Assembly: GCA_030611015.1 (NCBI GenBank)
Contig: JAUWQP010000005.1
Coordinates: forward strand, 1-35,628
Direction of reading: 5' to 3'
Origin: Chloroflexota bacterium
GTDB lineage: Bacteria > Chloroflexota > Dehalococcoidia > GIF9 > AB-539-J10
Length of the DNA: 35,628 bases
Below are positions 9,038-18,517 of this stretch, piece after piece. The position numbers and the translations under genes were made by a program. The number at the start of each line of letters is the position of its first letter. The stretch's first letter is position 1. Below the pieces are notes generated by a model. The model searched no databases. It saw nothing but the letters and a program-made list of their open reading frames with translations, and had not been told where the DNA came from.

Positions 9038-10744
9038 TCACAGCTCTGCTAGCTCTTGGAGAACAGCTAGCACTTCCTTTTGAGGTACATCAGCACGAAT
9101 TATCACTTTACCGATATCTTGTAACAGCACCCAGCGAATTGCTTTTTCTTTCACTTTTTTATCCAGTTCCATGGCACCAGTTACCCCGGCAAGGCTCAAT
9201 CTGAGATTGCTTCGCTTCGCTCGCAATGACGTGGGTAAGCCGAATTTCTGTAATAGGGCTTGTTGGCGCTCCACTACCGCTGAAGGCAAAAGACCTAATC
9301 GCTGACTGAGCTTGGCGGCTCCCACCATGCCAATGGCTACCGCTTCGCCATGAAGAAAGCGCTTATACTGAGTAGCCGCCTCTAATCCGTGAGCGATGGT
9401 ATGTCCATAATTTAGAATGGTGCGTTTCCCTTCCCTTTCTTTTTCATCCTGGCTGACGACCTGAGCCTTGATAGCAGCACTACGGGCAATAGCTCGGGTA
9501 AGCAACTCCGGCTCTAGTTTTGTCAGCCCATTAACATTGCTCTCCAGAAATTGAACAAATTCCTCATCAAGAATCATGCCATGCTTGATAACTTCAGCCC
9601 AGCCTGAGGTCAGCTCACGCTGAGGCAAAGTGGTAAGAGTCTGACAGTCAGCCAAAACCAGGTCAGGCTGATAGAAGGCACCAATAAGGTTTTTTCCCTC
9701 AGGATGATTAACCCCGACCTTACCCCCGATGCTGGCATCAACCATGGCTACCAAACTGGTCGGCATTTGTACCCAGAACATACCCCGTAAGAAGGTGGCA
9801 GCGACAAAACCCGCTAAGTCGCCTACCATACCGCCACCCAGGACGATGATAATGTCGTCTCGCTCCGCTCGATGCTCGACAAGGAAATCGTAAATCTTGA
9901 TAGCATAGTCCATGTTTTTCGTTTCTTCACCCGGAGGCACTACAAAGGAATTAACAGCAAAGCCAGCGTCCTTGAGAATTCCCACAACTTTGCTGCCATA
10001 AAGAGAGAAAACATTTTCGTCGCTAATTACGGTGGCTGTGCCAGATAGAGCAGCTTGCTTCATCTTCTCGCCCAGCTTGTCCAATAAACCATAGCCAACA
10101 AAGACAGGATAACTTTGAGTCGCAGTCTCTACCAGGCAAGCGATGTCTTTGTCAATGCCACTCCGTGCCTTTTCCCTGTCATTGCGAGGAGCGTAGCGAC
10201 GAAGCAATCTCCAAGCCCTTATTACCTCCTCTACTACCTGGCTGATGTTTAGATTGTCGGTATGAACCGTCCAGTCAACATTAGCGTAGTAAGGCTGCCG
10301 GGAGGCTTTAAGCTGCCTGATACGTTCCAAAGGGTTATCGTTAGCTAAAAGGGGGCGAACTTCGGTTTCAGGACTGTAAGCAGCCTCCTGGAATAAGCGC
10401 TCATAGATTGTCTCAGGTTTAGCCTCCAGGCAAACAATTAACCCGGTTTTGGCAAGCAACTCATCGTTTTGCGGGTCAACTATGGCACCGCCACCAATAG
10501 CTATGACTGTCTGCCTTTGCTGGCAGGCTTTTCTAATCGCCTCGCGCTCCAGTTCCCTGAACTTGCCCTCCCCATCCTGACGAAAAATCTCGGCGATAGG
10601 CTTGCCAGTTTGTTTAACTATCTCATCATCGGTATCAAGAAAATCCCAACTTAATCCCCGGGCTACCTCTTTAGCCACCAGAGATTTACCGGTGCCTGAG
10701 AAACCTGTGATAATGAGATTGCCCATTCGCCTGTCCAATTTCAT
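9038..10744 (-). CDS. aroKB: Fused shikimate kinase / 3-dehydroquinate synthase
   Basis: N-terminal AroK (GFSGTGKSLVAKEVARGL...DTDDEIVKQTGKPIAEIF...AIGGGAIVD) continuing in frame into AroB (PPGEETKNMDYAIKIYDFLVEHRAERDDIIIVLGGGMVGDLAGFVAATFLRG...LNYGHTIAHGLEA). Confidence 0.95.
   Translation of the reverse strand: MKLDRRMGNLIITGFSGTGKSLVAKEVARGLSWDFLDTDDEIVKQTGKPIAEIFRQDGEGKFRELEREAIRKACQQRQTVIAIGGGAIVDPQNDELLAKTGLIVCLEAKPETIYERLFQEAAYSPETEVRPLLANDNPLERIRQLKASRQPYYANVDWTVHTDNLNISQVVEEVIRAWRLLRRYAPRNDREKARSGIDKDIACLVETATQSYPVFVGYGLLDKLGEKMKQAALSGTATVISDENVFSLYGSKVVGILKDAGFAVNSFVVPPGEETKNMDYAIKIYDFLVEHRAERDDIIIVLGGGMVGDLAGFVAATFLRGMFWVQMPTSLVAMVDASIGGKVGVNHPEGKNLIGAFYQPDLVLADCQTLTTLPQRELTSGWAEVIKHGMILDEEFVQFLESNVNGLTKLEPELLTRAIARSAAIKAQVVSQDEKEREGKRTILNYGHTIAHGLEAATQYKRFLHGEAVAIGMVGAAKLSQRLGLLPSAVVERQQALLQKFGLPTSLRAKRSNLRLSLAGVTGAMELDKKVKEKAIRWVLLQDIGKVIIRADVPQKEVLAVLQELAEL
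9203..9231. repeat. Short palindromic dispersed repeat inside the aroB domain
   Basis: GAGATTGCTTCGCTTCGCTCGCAATGACG; encodes LRAKRSNL in frame. Confidence 0.8.
10176..10211. repeat. Short palindromic dispersed repeat at the aroK-aroB junction
   Basis: CCTGTCATTGCGAGGAGCGTAGCGACGAAGCAATCT; encodes RLLRRYAPRND in frame. Confidence 0.8.
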
Positions 10745-10896
10745 CTAGTTACCTTTGTCAGTATATTGAAAAAGCCAGATTAGAGCAAGAATTAGATTCG
10801 CACTTGATTGTTTGTAAACCACGCGTGGAGAGCTTGAATTTCGGCTGGCATTTTCCAATGAGGGCCGCCGCTGCCATGGGAGACGGAAGCACAAGT

Positions 10897-11697
10897 TTAA
10901 TCCTGGACTAAGCGGCTGAGGTATCCCTTAGTTCGGGCAAGGCGAAGCATCCAATACAAGAAGAGAAATCCCAAAAGACCGCAGATTAAGTTCAGAGCAC
11001 TTGCCCAAAACACATTATGCAGGGGAACTATTCCCTCGGTTATAGCTATGCGCATACCTTCAAACATATGCCTGGTTGGCAGAACAAAGGTGAGTTTTTG
11101 CAATAAAGGAGGAAATACAGATATGGGATAATAGACTGCGGAAAAAGGCAGCAGGAGAAAAGGAATGAAAAAAGCCAAAATATCGGCTGACGGTCCGAAA
11201 CGGACAACGAGCCCGATGGTCACCACACCGAACACCCAGCCGAAAACAAGAATGTTCATAAAAAAGGGGGTAATGTAAAGCCCCAAGTCCCAGATGTTGA
11301 GAGTGTAGAGCAAAAAAGCCAGAGGGGTAACGTAAAAGAAAGCCAGCAAAACTTGAGCAACACCTATCATGGCAAATCCCAGAATCAGTTCACTCAACTT
11401 TACTGGAGAGGCGAAAAGATTGATGATATTGCGCGACCATACCTCTTCCAAAAAAGAAACACCAAAAGATCGTTGGGAGAGGTCGAACACGGACCAAAAG
11501 ATAAAGGCGCTGAGAATAAGCAACATGAAATCATAATTGCCGTCAGCCGGAGCAACAGTTTCCACCCAGAGAGTGACAAATCCCCAGAGAAATAATTCAA
11601 CAGTAATAAAACCAAAAAGCGAGAACAGTTTCGGTACACTTCGCCGGATAATAACTACGTTCCTGTAGAATATGCCTAGTATGTGTAGAAAGTTCAT
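10897..11697 (-). CDS. ABC-2 type transporter permease
   Basis: 266 aa multi-TM protein with ABC-2 membrane family character (PFSAVYYPISVFPPLLQKLTFVLPTRHMFEGMR). Overlaps the adjacent ATPase gene. Confidence 0.85.
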   Translation of the reverse strand: MNFLHILGIFYRNVVIIRRSVPKLFSLFGFITVELFLWGFVTLWVETVAPADGNYDFMLLILSAFIFWSVFDLSQRSFGVSFLEEVWSRNIINLFASPVKLSELILGFAMIGVAQVLLAFFYVTPLAFLLYTLNIWDLGLYITPFFMNILVFGWVFGVVTIGLVVRFGPSADILAFFIPFLLLPFSAVYYPISVFPPLLQKLTFVLPTRHMFEGMRIAITEGIVPLHNVFWASALNLICGLLGFLFLYWMLRLARTKGYLSRLVQD

Positions 11698-12434
11698 AGA
11701 GATTTGCTGATTGGTTTTTTGGCAATAGTAATAAAAATTTCTTCTAAATCTTCCTGGTCAAAGCGTTTCTTAAGGGTCTGGGGAGTAGCATCGGCTATAA
11801 TCTGTCCCCGAGAAAGAAAAACAATTCTATCCGATACTATTTCTATTTCTCGCATATTATGGGAGGTCCAGAGAACAGCGCCGCTTGATTCCTGGACGCG
11901 TTTCAAGATTTTAGCCCGGAGCTCTTGGGCAATGGCCGGATCAAGGGAGGCAGTGGGCTCATCAAGTAAAAGAAGTCTGGGGTTGTTAACAAACGCCTTA
12001 GCCACACCGAGACGCATGTGCTCACCCGAAGAAAGTTGACCTATCTTTTTATTAGCCAAGCCGGCAAGATCAAATTCATCAAGAAGGAACTTCGCCCTTT
12101 CTTTATAATCCCGAACCCCGTAAAGAAGCGCAAACACAGTTAGTCCTTCCTTAGGAGTAAGATTGTAGGGTAAAAGAGAATAAGGACCAGTGAAGTTCAT
12201 CATAGAAAGCAACTCTTCGCGATGCTCCTTGAGATTTTTGCCAAAAATTTCAATATCACCGCTCGTGGGAGAAACAAGGGCGAGGAGCATCTGGATAGTT
12301 GTGGTCTTGCCAGCCCCATTGGGTCCCAGCAGGCTGACAATCTCGCCTTCTTTGATTTCAAAAGAAATGCAATTTACCGCTGTAAAATTGTTATATTGTT
12401 TAGTCAGATTTCTTACACTCAGAACAGTAGTCAT
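11694..12434 (-). CDS. ABC transporter ATP-binding protein (start re-assigned)
   Basis: Walker A LLGPNGAGKTT, signature LSSGEHMRLGVAKAF, Walker B LLLLDEPTASLDP. The ORF track starts at 12704, but homology-like sequence begins at MTTVLSVRNLTKQYNNF (ATG at 12434). Confidence 0.9.
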   Translation of the reverse strand: MTTVLSVRNLTKQYNNFTAVNCISFEIKEGEIVSLLGPNGAGKTTTIQMLLALVSPTSGDIEIFGKNLKEHREELLSMMNFTGPYSLLPYNLTPKEGLTVFALLYGVRDYKERAKFLLDEFDLAGLANKKIGQLSSGEHMRLGVAKAFVNNPRLLLLDEPTASLDPAIAQELRAKILKRVQESSGAVLWTSHNMREIEIVSDRIVFLSRGQIIADATPQTLKKRFDQEDLEEIFITIAKKPISKSL

Positions 12435-12607
12435 AAGAGTGCTTACACTTATACTCGAAAATGCAAAAAATTGCAATTTCCTCAGCATAGTTAAAAGAAC
12501 AATGTTCGCCTCACCATAACAACAGCAGAGATACTTATAAAGTGTCTGTTTACAGATTCCAAAAAGTCTCAGCATGCTAGGCTTGTCAAGATTAGGTATA
12601 ATAGGTT

Positions 12608-12675
12608 CTCTGTCACGCTGAGTCTCAACAAAGTGAAGAGGAGATTCTTCGCCCCGACAAGCCGGGGCGAAGAAT
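12608..12675. repeat. Dispersed repeat with a 13-bp perfect hairpin
   Basis: TCTGTCACGCTGAGTCTC...GAG followed by ATTCTTCGCCCCG (12644-12656) / CGGGGCGAAGAAT (12663-12675) with a 6-nt loop. Confidence 0.75.
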
Positions 12676-12811
12676 GGCAAGAGGCGACGGGCTCTTAATA
12701 GCAATTCAATCTGCTAAACGACTTCATTTGCCAGCACAAGCAATTTTTTGGCAGCATTAATTATGTTACTATGCTAGGAATTCACCGATAAGATTTCCCC
12801 AGGAAAAGACA

Positions 12812-13438
12812 ATGGTTGTAAAGACATTAGTGGTCGGCCTTTTTGCCGCCAACTGCTATATCGTTGGTTCATCTTCGACCAGGACAGGAATGATTATTGA
12901 CCCCGGCGCTGAGGCACCGACTATTCTGAAAACAGTACAGCAAATGGGATTGTCTATATCCTTAATTGTAGTAACCCACGCCCATATTGACCATATTGGT
13001 GCTCTCCGCACAGTTAAAGAAAAGACTCATGCCCAGTTTGCCCTTCATGAGTCTGAAAAAGGCTTAATATTTGCTGGCCCAATGCGTATGTTGACAGTAC
13101 TTGGCATTACCCCTATTAAATCACCTCCTCAGCCTGATAGGTTACTCAAGGACGGTGACCAGATAGATGTTGGCAACTTACACTTTGAAGTTCTCTACAC
13201 CCCGGGACATAGTTCTGGTGGAATCTGTCTTTTAGGGCATGGAGTAGTCTTTAGCGGCGATACTCTATTTAATTTTGGCATTGGCAGAACGGACCTTCCC
13301 GGTTGTAGCCACGAACTTTTGATGAAGAGCATTCGTGAAAAACTCATGGTTTTGCCTGATGAAACCATTGTTTACCCCGGCCACGGACCATCCACTACTA
13401 TCGGCGACGAACGCCAAGGCAACCCTTTCCTCCAGTGA
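12812..13438 (+). CDS. MBL-fold metallo-hydrolase (glyoxalase II-like)
   Basis: THAHIDHIGAL metal-binding motif, YTPGHSSGGICLLG, VYPGHGPSTTIGDER. Confidence 0.92.
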   Translation: MVVKTLVVGLFAANCYIVGSSSTRTGMIIDPGAEAPTILKTVQQMGLSISLIVVTHAHIDHIGALRTVKEKTHAQFALHESEKGLIFAGPMRMLTVLGITPIKSPPQPDRLLKDGDQIDVGNLHFEVLYTPGHSSGGICLLGHGVVFSGDTLFNFGIGRTDLPGCSHELLMKSIREKLMVLPDETIVYPGHGPSTTIGDERQGNPFLQ

Positions 13439-13583
13439 TTAAATCCCCTAACCCGGATTTCCTATAATAAGCTGGTCGTGCAGACAGGGTTTTATGCTAA
13501 AATGACTTCAGAAGCCTCTTTTGCCACATTCGACGGGGCTAAGCCCAGGAAGCCAACGAGTCAAGAAGCCGAGGAGTTGTTGA

Positions 13584-14789
13584 ATGAAGCTTCAATTTGA
13601 TAAGCGGCCGGGGCCGGCCCGATTGAAGCGCATCGTGCACTGCTTTAACTGGCGTCAGTATTCTCTGCTGATAATCGCCATCGTGCTCCTGGTCCTGTCA
13701 GCGCTGGCCAGTTGTGGCCCTTCGATTGAGAACCTCTTAGCGGTTGACTACACACCGCTGCCCGGGGATGACTGGAATGTGTCGACGCCCGCAGAACAGG
13801 GACTTGACCCGATGCTGGTGGCGGAGATGTATTACAATGCGGCTGAACTGGAGACTATTTATAGTCTGTTGGTTATCAAGAACGGCTATCTGATAGCTGA
13901 AGACTACTTCAATGAAGGGTCGGTTGAGCAGAAAGATCGGTTACAATCCGTCACGAAGAGTTTTACCTCGGCACTGGTCGGGATTGCACTGAAGCAGGGT
14001 TATCTGTCAAGCATTGACCAAAAGATGCTGGATTTTTTCCCGGAAGTCGCCGATCAGATAACTGACCGGAGGAAGGAGCAGATCACCATCCGGCATCTGT
14101 TACAGATGCGTGCCGGATATCCCTGGGAGGAAACCGATCCGGCTCTCTGGGAGGGGCTTTTATCGGGTCACTATCCGCCTCTCATACAGGAATTCCCTCT
14201 CCTCACCGATCCGGGAACCGAGTTCCACTACAGCAATCTATCATCCAACTGGCTGGGCATTATCGTAGATCGGGCGACTGGTACGAATCTCAAGGCATAT
14301 GCTGAAGAGAATCTTTTCTTACCGATTGGGGTGGAGGCGGGCGAATGGGGCACGGACGCAGAGGGCCACAACAATGGCTGTGGAGATCTGCACTTAACGG
14401 CACGTGATGCGACCAAGTTCGGCCTGTTATATCTCAACAAAGGTGAATACAAGGGGAACCAGGTCGTTCCCGCCGACTGGGTGCATGATTCCCTGCAGAG
14501 GTACTCGGATGATATCAATGCGACCGGCGGATTTCCAGCAAACTGGGGCCTTTCCATCAGCGATATCGGGTATGGCTATCAGTGGTGGCCCGCCAGGGCA
14601 GGCGAGCATCATTTCGACTTCGCGTGGGGGCATGGAGGACAGTTGATTGTTTTGTTGGAAGAGCTTGACATGGTTATTGTCGTCACCGCGTATCCGTTCT
14701 ACTTGGAACATACGTCGGAAGCATGGAATCACGAGCTTGCCAACGTCAATCTGGTGGGTGAGTTCATCAAGTCCTTACCGAGTGAGTGA
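13584..14789 (+). CDS. Serine hydrolase (beta-lactamase/penicillin-binding family), predicted lipoprotein
   Basis: LQSVTKSFTSALVGIAL (SxxK), YSN motif (FHYSNLSSNWLG), WGHGGQ. N-terminal TM segment ending in lipobox-like LASC. Confidence 0.88.
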   Translation: MKLQFDKRPGPARLKRIVHCFNWRQYSLLIIAIVLLVLSALASCGPSIENLLAVDYTPLPGDDWNVSTPAEQGLDPMLVAEMYYNAAELETIYSLLVIKNGYLIAEDYFNEGSVEQKDRLQSVTKSFTSALVGIALKQGYLSSIDQKMLDFFPEVADQITDRRKEQITIRHLLQMRAGYPWEETDPALWEGLLSGHYPPLIQEFPLLTDPGTEFHYSNLSSNWLGIIVDRATGTNLKAYAEENLFLPIGVEAGEWGTDAEGHNNGCGDLHLTARDATKFGLLYLNKGEYKGNQVVPADWVHDSLQRYSDDINATGGFPANWGLSISDIGYGYQWWPARAGEHHFDFAWGHGGQLIVLLEELDMVIVVTAYPFYLEHTSEAWNHELANVNLVGEFIKSLPSE

Positions 14790-14917
14790 CGGGCAGGCCA
14801 GAACGACATTCCGGCTGGCAAAGTGGTATTAATGATATTCCCTCTTAAGGGCTTCTGTTAATACTTCTTCGGTGTTGCTAATACCACCTCATTTACCGGG
14901 GGATTGTAGTCGAGTAA

Positions 14918-16090
14918 TCAAGATATATTGCTCAAATAATTACGATAATTAGCAAGGGTCTCTTTTAAGTTGTCGCCGCCGAATTTGTCCAAGTAAGCCT
15001 CAGCCAGGACAATGACTAACATGGCTTCGGCGACTACCCCGGCAGCCGGGACAACACAAATATCACTTCTTTCATAGTGGGCCTTTGCCTTCTCACCACT
15101 GCTAAGGTCTACGGAAGGTAAAGGACTAGCCAGGGTAGCAATAGGTTTGATTGCTGCCCTGACTATTATATCTTCGCCATTGCTTATGCCACCTTCGGTG
15201 CCACCGGCACGGTTGGTGACATGTCGCCAGGGAAGCCCCTTCGCTTTGCTACGTGGATTGGGTTCGATAACGTCGTGAGCTTGCGAGCCTTTTAGCCTGG
15301 CTAAAGCAAATCCTGCTCCGATTTCCACCCCTTTCACGGCATTGATGCTCATTATCGCCTGAGCAATCCTGCCGTCGAGACGGCGGTCCCAGCTAACGTG
15401 GCTGCCTAAGCCGATGGGGACACCGGTAGCAATCACCTCGAAAATGCCACCTAACGTGTCCCCATCGGCTTTAGCCTTATCAATGGCTGCCATCATTGCC
15501 TTGTCTATCTCGGCATGGGCACAACGGACTGGGGAGGCTTCTACTTGTTGCCAATCTATAGAGCTTGCTTCGCCTCGTTCTCGGTGATGTTGCCCAATTG
15601 CCATAGTGTAGCTATGAATAGCAACGTCAAACTCCTCCAGGAATCTTCGGGCTATAGCTCCGACAGCTACTCTGGCAGCTGTTTCCCGGGCGCTGGCTCT
15701 TTCTATTATGGGCCTGATGTCCTTAAGACTGTATTTGGTCACTCCTGCCAGGTCGGCATGTCCCGGGCGAGGAAAGGTTACAGGCTCGGCTTCTTTCTCT
15801 ACCGGAGAAACGCTTAATTGTTCCCGCCAGTTTTGCCAATCCCTGTTGGTGATAAAGAGTGCGATGGGGCTACCTGTGGTGAGCCCATAGCGAACGCCTG
15901 AAATAATTTCTGCCTTATCTTCTTCAATCTTCATGCGGGGACCACGCCCGTAGCCCTGCTGGCGGCGTTTCAGTTCTTTATTGATATACTCCTCATCCAG
16001 CGGAAGAGCAGCCACCATCCCTTCTACGATGGCTATCAATCCCCTTCCGTGGGATTCTCCAGCAGTAAGAAAACGAAATTCCCCCATCAA
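14918..16090 (-). CDS. aroC: Chorismate synthase
   Basis: 390 aa; FRFLTAGESHGRGLIAIVEG, RRQQGYGRGPRMKIEEDKAEIISGVR, RASARETAARVAVGA. Confidence 0.97.
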   Translation of the reverse strand: MMGEFRFLTAGESHGRGLIAIVEGMVAALPLDEEYINKELKRRQQGYGRGPRMKIEEDKAEIISGVRYGLTTGSPIALFITNRDWQNWREQLSVSPVEKEAEPVTFPRPGHADLAGVTKYSLKDIRPIIERASARETAARVAVGAIARRFLEEFDVAIHSYTMAIGQHHRERGEASSIDWQQVEASPVRCAHAEIDKAMMAAIDKAKADGDTLGGIFEVIATGVPIGLGSHVSWDRRLDGRIAQAIMSINAVKGVEIGAGFALARLKGSQAHDVIEPNPRSKAKGLPWRHVTNRAGGTEGGISNGEDIIVRAAIKPIATLASPLPSVDLSSGEKAKAHYERSDICVVPAAGVVAEAMLVIVLAEAYLDKFGGDNLKETLANYRNYLSNIS

Positions 16091-16161
16091 ATTAACCCCA
16101 TAACTTCGACCCTAAATTTAACTCGGTCCCCCCGAAAATGGCAAGATTTCCGTTGGTGAAA

Positions 16162-17085
16162 TTAGCTTTGATACAGAAACAGAGGCTGCCTGTAGTTATG
16201 GCTTAAGATTTCCAACAAAATTATATCTTGGGCGCTCAATCCTGCTATCCTCGCCTGTATAGCATTGGCAAACCCTAATAGCGACAGCAGTGTTATTTTA
16301 GGTGGTTGATAATACTCCACTATCGCAGCTTCGATGCCAGCCAGTTCCATGGCCAACTCTGTGGCTGTGTCCAGACCACCTAGCGCATCGACCAGACCCA
16401 ACTCCTTGGCTTCGGTACCGGTGTAAATTTGCCCGGTAGCCAAATTCCTGACCTCGTCCTTGCTCAGTCCTCTCCCCTCAGCCACCACATCTACAAAGAG
16501 CTCATAATACTCGTCAACCATTTCCTGCATGATTTTTTTCTCTTCCGGTGTCATCTCCCTGAATCCTGAATACATGCCCTTATATTTGCCGCCTTTGAAG
16601 GTTTCTATCTGGATACCCAGCTTCTCCAAAAGCCCCTCAACGTTTATTACTTGAGAGATAACTCCAATGCTCCCTGTCATTGTAGTAGGAAGGGCCACAA
16701 TCTTACTTGCTTTGGCGGAGATATAGTAGCCACCCGAAGCAACTGTGCCCCCCATGCTTACCACAATGGGTTTTGTCTCCTTAACTCTTTCAATCTCCCA
16801 CAGGATTTCCTGGCAGGGCGCTATCTCACCGCCAGGGCTCTCTATACGGAGGACAATCGCCTTGACTGCCTTATCTTTCTCCGCTCTCGTTAAATAATCA
16901 CTCACCAAATCCGGGGTAATGGTTGAGCCAAGGAACATTGAAGAGTCCGCGATGGTAATAGTCCCACTGATAGGGATTACAACAATTTTACCTACTGCCG
17001 ATCTGGGAATAAGGATAGTCGGAATTATTATTGCCGCAAGCAATGCTAAGATGCCCAAACTGATAACGATTGCCCTTTTTTTCAC
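16162..17085 (-). CDS. sppA: Signal peptide peptidase SppA-type serine protease
   Basis: N-terminal TM helix; IVLRIESPGGEIAPCQEI, VVSMGGTVASGGYYISAKASKIVALPTTMTGSIGVI. Confidence 0.9.
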   Translation of the reverse strand: MKKRAIVISLGILALLAAIIIPTILIPRSAVGKIVVIPISGTITIADSSMFLGSTITPDLVSDYLTRAEKDKAVKAIVLRIESPGGEIAPCQEILWEIERVKETKPIVVSMGGTVASGGYYISAKASKIVALPTTMTGSIGVISQVINVEGLLEKLGIQIETFKGGKYKGMYSGFREMTPEEKKIMQEMVDEYYELFVDVVAEGRGLSKDEVRNLATGQIYTGTEAKELGLVDALGGLDTATELAMELAGIEAAIVEYYQPPKITLLSLLGFANAIQARIAGLSAQDIILLEILSHNYRQPLFLYQS

Positions 17086-17972
17086 CTCTTGCCTCCTGTC
17101 AATATTTCCTTAGCCCTACTAAACATTATGTCAACTGGAGCTTCCCTTCCTGTCCATAGCTTGAAGGAAGCCGCTCCCTGGTATACTAACATAGGTAAGC
17201 CGCCAAGTATATCGGCCCCCGCTTTCTGTGCTAGCTTTAACAGAGGAGTTGGCCAGGGATTATATACCAGGTCATAAACTAAGACGCCCCTGGGAATCAC
17301 TTCCAGGCTCAAAGGCGATTGACCTTCTTGTGAACTGTGTTTCATTCCCATGGTAGTACAATTGATAATTAAGTGGCAATGACTAAAAGTTTGGTGAGAG
17401 CCCAAGCTTTGCCAGGGCAAAGCAACGACTTCGGTTTTTGCTGTCTCCAGGCCTGATGAAGAATCTGTGCTGTAGCTTGCCAGGCTATCTGCCAATGTCT
17501 GGGCTCGCTCAAAAGTACGGTTAATGATGGCCAGTGAGCTTGCATTCTTTTGCACCAAGGCAAAACCCACTGCCCTGGCCGCCCCACCAGCGCCCAGGAT
17601 GACTACTCGCTTGCCCTCAGGGTCAAAGTGCCCTTCTTTATCTAGCACCTCGATAAAACCATATGCGTCACTATTAAAACCCAGAAGTCTATCACCCTTT
17701 TTGACTATGGTATTGACAGCACCGATCGAAAGTGCCAAGTCATCAACTTCGTTTAATAAAGGTAAAACTGCCTCTTTATGGGGTGTGGTTACGTTAGCTC
17801 CAACATTTTGAGGTTTTCTTAAATTATTCACTATGTCTTGAAGTTGGGCTGGCTCTGTCTCCCAAGCCTCATAGCAGATATCAAGTTGATAATAATCCAG
17901 AGCCGCCTGCTGGAAATAAGGAGAGATAGAATGCTTAATGGGATAACCGATGAGGCCTATGTATCTCGACAT
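17082..17972 (-). CDS. aroE: Shikimate dehydrogenase
   Basis: GLIGYPIKHSISPYFQQAAL, NVTTPHKEAVLP, GAVNTIV, VILGAGGAARAVGFAL, VYDLVYNPWPTPLL. Confidence 0.96.
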   Translation of the reverse strand: MSRYIGLIGYPIKHSISPYFQQAALDYYQLDICYEAWETEPAQLQDIVNNLRKPQNVGANVTTPHKEAVLPLLNEVDDLALSIGAVNTIVKKGDRLLGFNSDAYGFIEVLDKEGHFDPEGKRVVILGAGGAARAVGFALVQKNASSLAIINRTFERAQTLADSLASYSTDSSSGLETAKTEVVALPWQSLGSHQTFSHCHLIINCTTMGMKHSSQEGQSPLSLEVIPRGVLVYDLVYNPWPTPLLKLAQKAGADILGGLPMLVYQGAASFKLWTGREAPVDIMFSRAKEILTGGKR

Positions 17973-18454
17973 TGCTCCCCTTTCCTGAGGCTATCGAGAT
18001 AACCCTGGAGAATAAAAGCCGCTGCTATGGCATCTACCTTGGCTTTAGGCTGAAAGTTGTAATTTGGGGCTCCTCTTTTTGCCCTGGAGCGCAGTCTTTT
18101 TCCCTTGCCACCGGCCTCTATCTTTAATCGCTCCGCAGCCCTGGTAGAGAAGCGTTCATCCCATAGTTGTACATCAAGCTGGTTGAAATTGCTTCGCTTC
18201 GCTTGCCATGACAGCTTGTCAGTGAAAGTTGTTACCTTACTAGCTTGTTTACCAAGCTCGCCATTCAAGCGGCGAGGCAGGCCAACTACAATACGCTCCA
18301 CCTCATATTGCTCCACCAGTTTGAGAATCACATCTACAAGGACATCTTCGTCTTCACTGTCGAGCACGCTTAGAGGGGTAGCCAAAATCCCCTGGGGGTC
18401 GCATATTGCTACGCCAGTTCTCTTATCTCCGATATCCAGCCCTAAGCTGCGCAT
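17957..18454 (-). CDS. ruvX: YqgF/RuvX family Holliday-junction resolvase-like protein (start re-assigned)
   Basis: MRSLGLDIGDKRTGVAICDPQGILATPLSVL, RIVVGLPRRLNGELG, LWDERFST, KVDAIAAAFILQGYLD. The upstream 31 codons in the ORF track come from a dispersed repeat. Confidence 0.88.
   Translation of the reverse strand: MRSLGLDIGDKRTGVAICDPQGILATPLSVLDSEDEDVLVDVILKLVEQYEVERIVVGLPRRLNGELGKQASKVTTFTDKLSWQAKRSNFNQLDVQLWDERFSTRAAERLKIEAGGKGKRLRSRAKRGAPNYNFQPKAKVDAIAAAFILQGYLDSLRKGEQCRDT
18186..18213. repeat. Short dispersed repeat inside ruvX
   Basis: AAATTGCTTCGCTTCGCTTGCCATGACA; encodes SWQAKRSNF in frame, near-identical to the aroB copy. Confidence 0.75.
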
Positions 18455-18490
18455 TTCACTTTCGCCTTTGAGGCCGAGCCTTTTGCCTCT

Positions 18491-18517
18491 TGTCATTCTG
18501 AGTGAAGCGAAGAATCT
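18491..18517. repeat. Short dispersed repeat upstream of ruvX
   Basis: TGTCATTCTGAGTGAAGCGAAGAATCT. Confidence 0.75.

Noticed and set aside
10803-10896. Minus-strand peptide HGSGGPHWKMPAEIQALHAWFTNNQVRI downstream of the ABC permease as a gene remnant
   Set aside because: It looks protein-like but is too short and I cannot assign a family; it needs a database search before being called.
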